From Cupriavidus necator A5-1 (GTDB lineage Bacteria > Pseudomonadota > Gammaproteobacteria > Burkholderiales > Burkholderiaceae), in NCBI RefSeq assembly GCF_000744095.1, contig NZ_JQLI01000008.1, positions 806,001 through 870,000 on the forward strand: a stretch of 64,000 nt of DNA, written 5' to 3'. Shown here in pieces: positions 47,525-56,071 of this stretch. Each line of letters begins with the position of its first letter. Position 1 is the stretch's first letter. The translations under genes were made by a program, and so were the position numbers. The notes below the pieces were generated by a model that was not told the DNA's origin, made no database searches, and saw only the letters and a list, made by a program, of their open reading frames with translations.

Positions 47525-48933
47525 CGCGGGTCTCCGGAAGCAGGTTGTTGCTCGCGCATCAGCGCCTCGATTTCGTCGGCGCGCACCGGCACGCCGCGCG
47601 TGATCAGCTCGCAATCGCCGTCGGTGACGATGGCATCGTCCTCGATGCGGATGCCGATGTGCCAGTAGCGCTCGGGCACGTCCTCGGCCGGGCGCACGTA
47701 GATGCCGGGCTCGATGGTCAGCACCATGCCGGGCTGCAGCGGGCGCCACGGGCGCTCGCCTTCACCGGTGTGGCTGGCCACGCGGTATTCGCCCACGTCG
47801 TGCACATCCATGCCGAGCCAGTGGCCGGTGCGGTGCATGTAGAAGCGGCGGTAGTTGCCGCTGGCGAGCACGTCGTCGAGCGTGCCCTCCTTGTTGCGGT
47901 CGAGCAGGCCGGTATCGAGCATGCCCTGCGCCAGCACGCGCACCGCAGCGTCGTGCGGCACGTTGTAGGGCACGCCCGCGCGGGTTTCGGCGATGGCGGC
48001 TTCCTGCGCGGCCACCACCAGGTCGTACAGCTCGCGCTGCGCCGGCGAGAAGCGGCCTGAAACCGGGAAGGTGCGGGTGATATCCGAGGCGTAGCCGTCC
48101 AGCTCGCAGCCGGCGTCGATCAGGCACAGGTCGCCGTCCTTCAGTTCGGCCGGGCCGGCGCGGTAGTGCAGCACGCACGCGTTGGGGCCGGCCGCGACGA
48201 TGGAGTTGTAGGCCACGCTCTGCGCGCCGTGGCGGCGGAATTCATAGAGCAGCTCGGCTTCCAGGTGGTACTCGCGCAGCCCGGCGCGGGTGGCCTGCAT
48301 CGCGCGCACATGGGCACGGGCCGAGATCTCGGCGGCGCGACGCATCGTGGCCAGCTCGCCCGCGTCCTTGAACAGGCGCATTTCGTCGAGCAGATTGCGG
48401 ATATCGAGCGCGACCGAGGGCGCGGCCACGCCGGCGCGCCCCTGCATGCGCACGGCGTCCATCCAGCGGCGCATCTGCACGTCGGTGCGGGTCGAGTCGG
48501 CGAGCGGATAGGCCAGCTGGGCGCGGTTGGCCAGCAGCGACGGCAGCGTGGCGTCGATCTCTTCGACCGAATGCGCTTCATCGAAGCCGAACGCGGCGCG
48601 CGCGCCTTCCGGGCCGAAGCGGAAACCGTCCCAGATCTCGCGCTCTTCGTGCTTGGGGCGGCAGAACAGGATGCTGCGGTCGGCGTCGGCGGCGTCGGCG
48701 GCGTCGCCGGGCGCGCCGGCGACCAGCACCAGCACGGCCTCGGGCTCGGTAAAGCCGGTCAGGTAGTAGAAATAGCTGTCGTGCCGGTACGGGTAGTCGC
48801 TGTCGCGGTTGCGCATGGCTTCCGGCGCCGTGGGCAGGATCGCCACGCCACCGCCACCGGCGCGCAGGTGCTGCAGCACACGGGCGCGACGGTCGCGGCA
48901 GGCGGCGAGGAGGGCATTGTCGGGTGCGGACAT
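47521..48933 (-). CDS. pepP: Xaa-Pro aminopeptidase (aminopeptidase P)
   Basis: The 470-residue metallopeptidase removes N-terminal residues before proline. Two manganese-type ligands are the aspartates in LIDAGCELDGYASDITRTFP. The histidine is in HRTGHWLGMDVHDVGEYR and the glutamates are in LTIEPGIYVRP and IRIEDDAIVTDGDCEL. The N-terminal creatinase-like domain includes the YRHDSYFYYLTGFTEPEAVLVLV pattern of PepP. It leads the operon pepP-unknown-ubiH, and the E. coli order pepP-ubiH is similar. Confidence 0.94.
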   Translation of the reverse strand: MSAPDNALLAACRDRRARVLQHLRAGGGGVAILPTAPEAMRNRDSDYPYRHDSYFYYLTGFTEPEAVLVLVAGAPGDAADAADADRSILFCRPKHEEREIWDGFRFGPEGARAAFGFDEAHSVEEIDATLPSLLANRAQLAYPLADSTRTDVQMRRWMDAVRMQGRAGVAAPSVALDIRNLLDEMRLFKDAGELATMRRAAEISARAHVRAMQATRAGLREYHLEAELLYEFRRHGAQSVAYNSIVAAGPNACVLHYRAGPAELKDGDLCLIDAGCELDGYASDITRTFPVSGRFSPAQRELYDLVVAAQEAAIAETRAGVPYNVPHDAAVRVLAQGMLDTGLLDRNKEGTLDDVLASGNYRRFYMHRTGHWLGMDVHDVGEYRVASHTGEGERPWRPLQPGMVLTIEPGIYVRPAEDVPERYWHIGIRIEDDAIVTDGDCELITRGVPVRADEIEALMREQQPASGDPR

Positions 48934-49039
48934 GTCAGGGCCTGGATGAGGAGGATCAGGCCGATTCTAACGCCGCTGGGCGTCCCGCTGCGCCGGTGGA
49001 CCGAAAGCCGCGTGGCGCGGCGGGGTCCTGGCGTGCGCG

Positions 49040-49780
49040 CTAGCGCCCTTGCGCGGCAGCGCGGGCGGGCACCAGCGAGGCATCCAGCTCAGCCAGCTGC
49101 CCCGGCGTCCCCACATTCTCCCAGCGTCCGTCAAAGCGCTCAGCGCTTGCGGTGCCGGCGGCGATGGCGGCGTGATAGATCGGCGTCATCGCCACCCGGG
49201 TGCCGGGCGCGATGGCGGTGAAGAATCGCGTGTCATACAGGCCGATATTGCCGAAGGTGAGCCGTTCGCCATTTGCCGGATGCTCGTCCAGCGACAGCCG
49301 GCCCTGTGCATCCATCGCGAAATCCCCGCGTGGATGGAACGCCGGGTTCGGCACCATCACCAGATGCATGCGCGGCTCGGCCGCGCCGGCCAATGCCGCG
49401 GCGCGCGGCAGCAGCGCGCGGAAGTCGTAGTCGCAGAAGATATCGCCGGACACGGCCAGGAAGATCTCGCCGCGCTCCGGAGCGTGCGACAGCAGCGGCA
49501 GGGCCTTGGCGATGCCGCCTGCGGTTTCCAGCGCCTCGCCTTCGGCCGAGTACGCAATACGCACGCCTAACCGGCCGCCGTCGCCCAGCGTCGCCTCGAT
49601 CTGCTCGCCCAGCCAGGCGTGGTTGATGACGATGTCACGCAGGCCGGCACGCGCCAGCGCCTCGATCTTCCAGACGATCAGCGGCTTGCCGCCCACCGTC
49701 AGCAGCGGCTTGGGACGGCTGTCGGTCAACGGCCGCATGCGGTCGCCGCGGCCGGCGGCGAAGATCATGGTCTTTATCAA
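49040..49780 (-). CDS. murU: N-acetylmuramate-1-phosphate uridylyltransferase (MurU-like)
   Basis: The nucleotidyltransferase has the family N-terminus MIFAAGRGDRMRPLTDSRPKPLL with the G-x-G-x-R-(M)-x-P-L-T and PKPL signatures, and later VSGDIFCDYDF and ENVGTPGQL. In Pseudomonas, MurU makes UDP-MurNAc from MurNAc-1-P in the recycling bypass, with AmgK supplying the substrate. The amgK gene is three genes upstream in this operon. Start is uncertain: a TTG at 49780 overlaps the azlD stop as TTGA and puts I-K-T before MIFAAG, as in homologues that begin MKAMIFAAG, so I chose it; ATG 49768 is the alternative. Confidence 0.85.
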   Translation of the reverse strand: MIKTMIFAAGRGDRMRPLTDSRPKPLLTVGGKPLIVWKIEALARAGLRDIVINHAWLGEQIEATLGDGGRLGVRIAYSAEGEALETAGGIAKALPLLSHAPERGEIFLAVSGDIFCDYDFRALLPRAAALAGAAEPRMHLVMVPNPAFHPRGDFAMDAQGRLSLDEHPANGERLTFGNIGLYDTRFFTAIAPGTRVAMTPIYHAAIAAGTASAERFDGRWENVGTPGQLAELDASLVPARAAAQGR

Positions 49781-50100
49781 AACAAAGCCTCCAGGGCGAG
49801 CAGCGTGGCCATGCCGCCGGCAATGGTCCAGCCGACGCTGCGGGTACGTGCGGCAATCAGGATGGCGACCACGCCGGCCACCAGCCGTGCGTTGGTCGGG
49901 GTCAGGGCGAGCTCGCCCTGCTGCATCAGCAGGTCGGGCGCGATCAGCGCCGACAGCATGGCCGCCGGCACGAACTGCAGCGCGGTGCGGAACCACGACG
50001 GCAGCCGCACGCGGCCTTCCACGGCGATAAACGACAGGCGGATCAGGAAGGTGGCCAGGCCGGCGGCGAGGAAGACCCACAGCAGGGTCATCGAATTCAT
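49777..50100 (-). CDS. azlD: AzlD family branched-chain amino-acid exporter subunit
   Basis: The 107-residue membrane protein has about three to four spans, opening MNSMTLLWVFLAAGLATFLIRLSFIAV and continuing ALQFVPAAMLSALIAPDLL, both AzlD/YgaH-like. AzlD pairs with AzlC to export branched-chain amino acids. Its start overlaps the azlC stop as ATGA (50097-50100). Its own end overlaps the presumed TTG start of murU. Confidence 0.88.
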   Translation of the reverse strand: MNSMTLLWVFLAAGLATFLIRLSFIAVEGRVRLPSWFRTALQFVPAAMLSALIAPDLLMQQGELALTPTNARLVAGVVAILIAARTRSVGWTIAGGMATLLALEALF

Positions 50101-50879
50101 GCGGCCTCCTTGCCGACCGAACCGGCATGACTGGCTGCACGCGGACCCGGGCGGTTGCCGCGGCCCAGCACCAGCATGCCCACGGCAATGCCGCCCAGCG
50201 CCGCCACCATCAGGCCGAGCTTGTGCGGCAGGCTGTAGCAGGCCACCGCCAGCACGGTCGCAGCCAGCGCCGCGGCCACGTGCGAGCGATGCTTCAGGCC
50301 CGGCACGATGATGCCGATGAAGGTCAGCGGCAGGAAGAAGTCCAGCGGCCAGTCGCGCGGCACCTGCGCGCCGACCAATACGCCGACCAGCGTCGACAGC
50401 TGCCAGCTGGCCCACAGCGCAAAGCCGCCGCCAAAGTAATACCAGTGGCGATATTGCGCGCGCGGGCCGGTATCGCCCAGCCGGTGCGTCATTGCAGCGA
50501 AGGCCTCGTCGGTCAGCAGGTAGGCGATCAGCGCCTTCCAGCGCCGCGGCAGGTGTGCCAGCGTGGGCGCGATGGTGGCGGAATACAGCGCGTGGCGCAG
50601 GTTGACCATCGCCACCGTCAGCGTAATCACCACCGCCGGCGTGCCGGCGGTCCACAGCTGGGTCAGGATCATCTGCGAGGCGCCGCCGAACACGATCGCG
50701 CTCATGGCGCAGGCCAGCCAGGCGGGCATGCCGGCGCCCACCGCCAGCACGCCATAGATCAGCCCGAACGGCACCACGCCCAGCAGCATCGGGGCGAGGG
50801 CGCGCGCGCCGGCCAGCCATTCGCCGGCGGCGGTGATGGCGGGCGCGCCATCGGGGTTCGGGTGGTTGGCTTCAGGCAC
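50097..50879 (-). CDS. azlC: AzlC family branched-chain amino-acid exporter subunit
   Basis: The 260-residue inner-membrane protein carries the AzlC/YgaZ patterns ALAPMLLGVVPFGLIYGVLAVGAGMP, FGGASQMILTQLWTAGTPAVVITLTVAMVNLRHALYSATIAP and AYLLTDEAFAAMTHR. About seven spans are evident. The start codon is GTG (50877-50879), six bases after the amgK stop, so it is in one transcript with amgK, azlD and murU. Substrate is likely branched-chain amino acids, by family only. Confidence 0.88.
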   Translation of the reverse strand: MPEANHPNPDGAPAITAAGEWLAGARALAPMLLGVVPFGLIYGVLAVGAGMPAWLACAMSAIVFGGASQMILTQLWTAGTPAVVITLTVAMVNLRHALYSATIAPTLAHLPRRWKALIAYLLTDEAFAAMTHRLGDTGPRAQYRHWYYFGGGFALWASWQLSTLVGVLVGAQVPRDWPLDFFLPLTFIGIIVPGLKHRSHVAAALAATVLAVACYSLPHKLGLMVAALGGIAVGMLVLGRGNRPGPRAASHAGSVGKEAA

Positions 50880-50885
50880 GGCGCG

Positions 50886-51920
50886 TCAGAAGGTGTAGCC
50901 GGCCGGGCTGGCCACGCCTTCGAGCGCGTCCAGCAGCCGGATCAGCTTGCGCAGCTCGGTATAGCGGCCGGCCACCAGGCGCGTGTACTTGAGCACCAGC
51001 GGCAGGTTGGCCAGGTAGCCGTCCTTGCCGTCGCGATGGTACAGGCGCGCGAAGATGCCAAGCACTTTCAGATGGCGCTGCAGGCCCATCCATTCGAAGT
51101 CGCGGTAGAACTCGCCGAAGTCGGCATTGACCGGCAGGCCGGCCTTGCGCGCGCGCTCCCAGTAGCGGATCAGCCAGTCCAGCTGCTGCTCCTCGTCCCA
51201 TTCGATATAGGCGTCGCGCCACAGCGAGACCGCGTCATAGGTAATCGGGCCGATCACCGCGTCCTGGAAGTCCAGCACGCCCGGGTTCGCACCGTCGTCG
51301 AGCACCATCAGGTTTCGCGAGTGGTAATCCCGGTGCACGTAGACCTGCGGCTGCGCCAGGTTGTTGGCAAGCAGCGCGTCCATCACTTCGCGCAGGTCGG
51401 CCTGCTGGGCGTCGCTCAGCGTGGCACCTAAATGTCTGGCTACATACCACCGCGGGAACAGGTCGAGCTCGCGCTGCAGCAGGGCGCGGTCGTAGGGCGG
51501 CAGCTCGCCGGGGCGCGTGGCGGCCTGGATGCGCACCAGCGCGGCGGCGGCGTCGGCATACATGCCGTGGGCGGTGGAATCGTCCAGCCGCGACAGGTAA
51601 GTCTGGCTGCCCAGGTCGGCCAGCAGCAGGAAACCCTGCTCCAGGTCCTGCGCCAGCACGGTCGGCACGCTCACGCCGGCATCGCCGAACAGCTTGCACA
51701 CATGGATGAACGGACGGCAGTCCTCGTGCGCCGGCGGCGCGTCCATCACGATGGCGGTGGGGTGCGCCGGATGGCCGGTGCTGACGCGGAAATAGCGCCG
51801 GAAGCTGGCGTCGGCCGAGGCGGGGGCGCAGGAGTCAGGATCGGCGGACCATGCCGGGCCGAGTCCGGACACCCAGGCCTTGAGCTGGTCCATGCGCGGG
51901 TCGTGGGGGAGAGCTGCCAT
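50886..51920 (-). CDS. amgK: N-acetylmuramate/N-acetylglucosamine 1-kinase (AmgK-like)
   Basis: The 344-residue aminoglycoside-phosphotransferase-fold kinase has the catalytic YVHRDYHSRNLMVLDDG loop and metal-binding VLDFQDAVIGP. Its substrate-lobe elements SADASFRRYFRV and DAPPAHEDCRPF are also typical. In Pseudomonas AmgK phosphorylates MurNAc at C1 for MurU and lies next to lptD. Here it is divergent from lptD with 201 bases between starts, the same placement. An RBS-like AGGAGGGG is not available on the coding side, so initiation may be weak. Confidence 0.9.
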   Translation of the reverse strand: MAALPHDPRMDQLKAWVSGLGPAWSADPDSCAPASADASFRRYFRVSTGHPAHPTAIVMDAPPAHEDCRPFIHVCKLFGDAGVSVPTVLAQDLEQGFLLLADLGSQTYLSRLDDSTAHGMYADAAAALVRIQAATRPGELPPYDRALLQRELDLFPRWYVARHLGATLSDAQQADLREVMDALLANNLAQPQVYVHRDYHSRNLMVLDDGANPGVLDFQDAVIGPITYDAVSLWRDAYIEWDEEQQLDWLIRYWERARKAGLPVNADFGEFYRDFEWMGLQRHLKVLGIFARLYHRDGKDGYLANLPLVLKYTRLVAGRYTELRKLIRLLDALEGVASPAGYTF

Positions 51921-51987
51921 ACAGGAGGGGCGCGGAAATAAGAAATGAAACCGAACGTAAGCCGGAAGAGGAGCTTTGGTTGCCCCG

Positions 51988-51993
51988 TATAAT
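51988..51993 (+). promoter_or_regulatory. Probable -10 element of the lptD operon
   Basis: TATAAT lies 128 bases upstream of the lptD start. No good -35 hexamer is visible at 16-18 bases. The transcribed leader 52000-52115 is very GC-rich and can form long G/C stems such as GGGCGCCGGGCGGCCCC, so it is likely structured. Confidence 0.5.
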
Positions 51994-52121
51994 ACCCGAC
52001 CAGACCCGGGCGCCGGGCGGCCCCCGGGAGGGGCCTTTCGGTGCCCCGCAGCCTGCTCCCGGCGGGGGCTGGCGGCTTGCAGGCGGGCCGCAGCCGACGC
52101 CGAGACTGACAACCCGTGCGA

Positions 52122-54560
52122 ATGACCGAACAACGACGAACACCGAATAACAGGGCCTTGCCTTCGCCTGCCATCGGCGCCGCCCCCCGGGCCAGGCGCG
52201 CCGCCGGCCTGCACGCGGGCGCGCTGCGGCCGCTGGTGCTGGCCATGGCCGGCTTGTCGGCCGGGGCCCAGGCGCAGATGTCCAGCTCGGCGATCCCCGA
52301 CCTGGACCAGGCCGAGCCGGTGTTCGAAGCCGCGCCGGCCGTGCCCCAACTGCCCGCGGTCTCCGGCGAAATCGTGCCGCGGCTTGCCGAGCCCCCCAAG
52401 AAGAGCGAGCCCGATTCCAACGCCCCCGTCTTTATCGAGGGCGACCGCATGACCGGCTACAGCGAACGCGGGGTCGAGCTCGAAGGCCATGCCGAGCTGC
52501 GCCGCGACGGCGGCGTGGTCAAGGGCGACAAGCTCAGCTACGACCAGGACACCGACGAGGCCTTCGCCCAGGGCAACGTGCGCATGTCGCGCAACGGCAC
52601 GCTGGCGGTCGGCCCCGAGGCCCGGGTGAAAGTCGAGGCCAACGAAGGCTACATGCTGTCGCCGGACTATTATTTCCAGCCGACCGGTGGCACGGGCAAG
52701 GCCGAGCGCATCGACTTCCTGGACAAGGACCGCAGCACAATCAAGCGCGCGTCGTACACCACCTGCTCGCCGGACAATGCCGACTGGTACTTCAGTGCGA
52801 ACCAGATCGACCTGGACAGCGACCGCCAGGTGGGCGTGGCCTACGGCGGCGTGCTGAATTTCTTCGGCGTGCCAGTCGCGGCGGCGCCGGTGTTCAGCTT
52901 CCCGCTCAACGACGAGCGCCGCAGCGGTTTCCTGCCGCCGCTGATGGGCTACGGCTCGAAATCGGGCTTCGACCTGACGACGCCGTACTACGTCAATATC
53001 GCGCCCAACCGCGACCTGACGATCTACCCGCGCCTGATGACCGAGCGCGGCCTGCAGCTCGGCGGCGAGTACCGCTACCTGGGCCAGGGCTACTCCGGGC
53101 GCGTGCGCGCCGAGTTCCTGCCCGATGACCAGAAGACCAACTCGAACCGCTGGGCCTACTCGATCCAGCACAACCAGAACCTGGCCAAGGGACTCAACGC
53201 CTACCTGAATATCAACCGGGTCTCCGACGACCAGTACCCGGACGATTTCAACCGCAGCGTGGCGCAGTCCGCGCAACGCCAGTACCTGCAGGAAGGCGGC
53301 GTCACCTACAACTGGCAGGATTTCTTCCTGATGGCGCGGGTGCAGAAGTTCCAGACCCTGCGCCCGAGCGAGCCGTCCTACGAGCGTGTGCCGCAGCTCA
53401 ACGGCAAGTACCTGCGCTATGACCTGGGCGGCTTTGATGTGCAGGTCGAAGCGGACTACACGCGTTTCCGCATCCCGCTGACGTCCGCCGGCCTCCAGCA
53501 GCCGCAGGGCGAGCGCATGTTCATCCAGCCGAGCATCAGCTACCCGATTGTGCGTGCTGGCTGGTACGTGACGCCAAAGGTCACCTTCAACGCGACGCAG
53601 TACCAGATGGAGTCGGCCACCAACACGCCGACCGCGCAGGACAACTTCTCGCGCGTGCTGCCGACCGTCAGCGTGGACTCCGGCATGACCTTCGAGCGCG
53701 ATGCGCCGACCATGAGCCGGCTGTTCGGCGTGAACTACGTGCAGACGCTGGAACCGCGCCTGTTCTACGTGTACACGCCGTTCCGCGACCAGAGCCAGTT
53801 CCCGCTGTTCGATACGGTGCAGTCGGACTTCGGCTATGGCCAGATCTTCAGCGAGAACCCGTTCACCGGCTATGACCGCATCGCCGACAACAACAAGCTG
53901 ACCGGCGGCCTGACCACGCGCCTGATCGAGTCCGATACCGGCATCGAGCGCTTCCGCGGCACCATCGCGCAGCGCTATGACTTCACCGGCCAGCGCGTGC
54001 AGATCAACGGCACCGTGGCCGATCCCAAGCCGGGTGCCTCCGACCTGCTGGCGGCCACCACTATCCAGATGTTCCGTGGTTACTATCTGGACATGGGTGT
54101 GCAGTACAACCTGGATACGGACCGGATCAACTATGGCAACGTCGCGTTTGCCTACCGCCCGGAGCCGCGCAAGCTGATCAACGTCGGTTACCGCTATCGC
54201 CGCCCGACCATGGTGACGGACAATACCGCGATCGACCAGTTCGAGGTGTCGGGTCAGTGGCCGATCACGCGCCGGGCCTATGGTATCGCGCGCTTTGCCT
54301 TCGACCTGGCCGCCAGCCAGATGGTCGACACGCTGGCCGGCATCGAATACGCGGCGGACTGCTGGGTCGGCCGCGTCGTGTACCAGCGTTTCCGCAACAC
54401 CACGCAGGGCTACACCGGGCGGGTCTTCCTGCAGGTGGAGTTCCGTGGCCTTTCCAAGATCGGTTCCAACCCGTTGAATATCCTGCGCCTGAACGTGCCG
54501 GGCTACGAGCCCGTGACCGCCAAGCCGGTGCCGACGACCCAGTTCGATCACTATGAATGA
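52122..54560 (+). CDS. lptD: LPS-assembly outer-membrane protein LptD
   Basis: The 812-residue beta-barrel inserts LPS into the outer leaflet with LptE. A basic N-terminus leads to a hydrophobic stretch ending in AGAQAQ as signal peptide. Next is a beta-taco OstA domain (VFIEGDRMTGYSERGVELEGHAEL, residues about 95-180) and then a 26-strand barrel ending in ILRLNVPGYEP. There are only two cysteines, one in TTCSPDNADWYF and one in EYAADCWVGR. ATG 52122 is chosen; a GTG two codons earlier is possible. It heads lptD-surA-pdxA-rsmA. Confidence 0.95.
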   Translation: MTEQRRTPNNRALPSPAIGAAPRARRAAGLHAGALRPLVLAMAGLSAGAQAQMSSSAIPDLDQAEPVFEAAPAVPQLPAVSGEIVPRLAEPPKKSEPDSNAPVFIEGDRMTGYSERGVELEGHAELRRDGGVVKGDKLSYDQDTDEAFAQGNVRMSRNGTLAVGPEARVKVEANEGYMLSPDYYFQPTGGTGKAERIDFLDKDRSTIKRASYTTCSPDNADWYFSANQIDLDSDRQVGVAYGGVLNFFGVPVAAAPVFSFPLNDERRSGFLPPLMGYGSKSGFDLTTPYYVNIAPNRDLTIYPRLMTERGLQLGGEYRYLGQGYSGRVRAEFLPDDQKTNSNRWAYSIQHNQNLAKGLNAYLNINRVSDDQYPDDFNRSVAQSAQRQYLQEGGVTYNWQDFFLMARVQKFQTLRPSEPSYERVPQLNGKYLRYDLGGFDVQVEADYTRFRIPLTSAGLQQPQGERMFIQPSISYPIVRAGWYVTPKVTFNATQYQMESATNTPTAQDNFSRVLPTVSVDSGMTFERDAPTMSRLFGVNYVQTLEPRLFYVYTPFRDQSQFPLFDTVQSDFGYGQIFSENPFTGYDRIADNNKLTGGLTTRLIESDTGIERFRGTIAQRYDFTGQRVQINGTVADPKPGASDLLAATTIQMFRGYYLDMGVQYNLDTDRINYGNVAFAYRPEPRKLINVGYRYRRPTMVTDNTAIDQFEVSGQWPITRRAYGIARFAFDLAASQMVDTLAGIEYAADCWVGRVVYQRFRNTTQGYTGRVFLQVEFRGLSKIGSNPLNILRLNVPGYEPVTAKPVPTTQFDHYE

Positions 54561-54569
54561 CGGATTAAG

Positions 54570-56042
54570 ATGAAACGTCAAGAATTCGCTGTGTTTTCCT
54601 TTCTCCTGACGTCGTGGCACCGCCTGCTGCTGCCGGCCGTGCTGGCGGCGCTGGCCGTGCCCGCCGCCGCCCAGCTCAAGGCGCCCGGGGCGTCGCGCGC
54701 CACCGGCATCTTCGTGCCGCAGTCATCCGACGTCACCGCGCCGGCGAGCCAGCCCAAGCTGGGCGTGCCGCAGGCCGGCGGCGAGAAGCGTTCGCAACTG
54801 GTCGACGAAGTGGTCGCGGTGGTCAACAACAGCGTGATCACGCGGCGCGAGCTGCTCGACCGCGCCGACGAGATCGAAGGCCAGCTGCGCGGCGCCGGCC
54901 GCCCGGTGCCGGCGCGCGCCGACCTGCTGGGCGAGGTGCTGGAGCGCCTGGTGATGGAGCGCGTGCAGGTCCAGGCCGCGCAGGACGCCGGCATCCGCGT
55001 GACCGACCAGGAAGTCGACCGCGCCATCGAATCGGTGGCGCAACAGAACCGCATGAACGCCACCGAGCTGCGACGCCGCGTGGAAGCCAGCGGCATGACC
55101 TGGACCAAGTACCGCGACGAGCTGCGCAAGCAGGTGCAGGTGATCCGCCTGCGCGAGCGCGAGGTCGATTCCAAGGTGCAGGTCTACGACGGCGAGATTG
55201 ACAACTACCTGGCAGCCCGCGGCGGCCAGGGCACGGCCAGCGGCCCGACCGAATACAACGTGGCGCAGATCCTCGTGCGCGTGCCCGAGAACGCCTCGGA
55301 CGCGCAGAAGCAGGCACTGCGCGCCAAGGCCGAAGGGCTGCTCAAGCAGGCCCAGGGCGGCGCCGACTTCGCGCAGCTGGCGCAGGCCAATTCCGAAGGC
55401 GCCGAGGCTGCCCAGGGCGGCTCGATGGGCTTCCGCGAGATCGGCCGCCTGCCGACGCAGTTCGCCAATGCGGTGGTCGACCTGCAGGCCGGCGCCGTGG
55501 CGCCGCAAGTGGTGGAGAGCGCCGCCGGCTTCCACGTGGTCAAGCTGGTGGCCAAGCGCGCGGCACCGGCGTCCGGTCCGGCCGCGGCAGGGAAGATCAC
55601 CCAGACCCAGGTGCGCCATATCCTCATCCGCACCGGCCCCAACATGCCTGAGGCCGAGGCGCGCCGCCAGCTCAGCACGCTGCGCGACCGCATCACCCAC
55701 GGCGGCGACTTTGCCGACGCGGCCAAGCGTTTCTCGCAGGACGGCTCGGCGCAGAACGGCGGCGACCTCGGCTGGGTCTCGCCGGGCGAGCTGGTGCCCG
55801 AGTTCGAGCAGGCCATGAGCCGGCTGCGCCCGAACGAGATCTCGGAGCCGGTGGTCACGCAGTTCGGCGTGCACCTGATCCAGGTGCTGAACCGCCGCGA
55901 GACCGAGCTCTCGCCCGAGAAGCAGCGCGACTTTGCCCGCGCAGAAGTCCGCGAACAGAAGCTGCGCGCCGCGTATGATGACTGGGTACGCCAGCTGCGC
56001 TCGCAGGCGTACGTGGAGTACCGCGTCAACCGGCAGCGCTGA
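54570..56042 (+). CDS. surA: Periplasmic chaperone and peptidyl-prolyl isomerase SurA
   Basis: The 490-residue protein has a signal peptide (cleavage after VPAAAQ), an N-terminal chaperone domain with VDEVVAVVNNSVITRRELLDRADEIEGQLR, and two parvulin domains, at TEYNVAQILVRVP and TQVRHILIRTGPNMPEAEAR, of which the second carries the better-conserved active-site sequence. SurA escorts barrel proteins, including LptD, to the Bam complex. The N-terminal region is longer than in E. coli (428 residues). It starts nine bases after lptD and is followed by pdxA. Confidence 0.95.
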   Translation: MKRQEFAVFSFLLTSWHRLLLPAVLAALAVPAAAQLKAPGASRATGIFVPQSSDVTAPASQPKLGVPQAGGEKRSQLVDEVVAVVNNSVITRRELLDRADEIEGQLRGAGRPVPARADLLGEVLERLVMERVQVQAAQDAGIRVTDQEVDRAIESVAQQNRMNATELRRRVEASGMTWTKYRDELRKQVQVIRLREREVDSKVQVYDGEIDNYLAARGGQGTASGPTEYNVAQILVRVPENASDAQKQALRAKAEGLLKQAQGGADFAQLAQANSEGAEAAQGGSMGFREIGRLPTQFANAVVDLQAGAVAPQVVESAAGFHVVKLVAKRAAPASGPAAAGKITQTQVRHILIRTGPNMPEAEARRQLSTLRDRITHGGDFADAAKRFSQDGSAQNGGDLGWVSPGELVPEFEQAMSRLRPNEISEPVVTQFGVHLIQVLNRRETELSPEKQRDFARAEVREQKLRAAYDDWVRQLRSQAYVEYRVNRQR

Positions 56043-56071
56043 AGCGCGTGCCGGATCTGCCCCAACTTGCC

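Noticed and set aside
50886..54620. Very long minus-strand open frame (over 1200 codons) running antisense through lptD.
   Set aside because: Only the part to 51920 encodes a recognisable protein (AmgK). The rest is the GC-rich shadow of lptD on the other strand, with His/Arg/Ala-rich composition and no domain.
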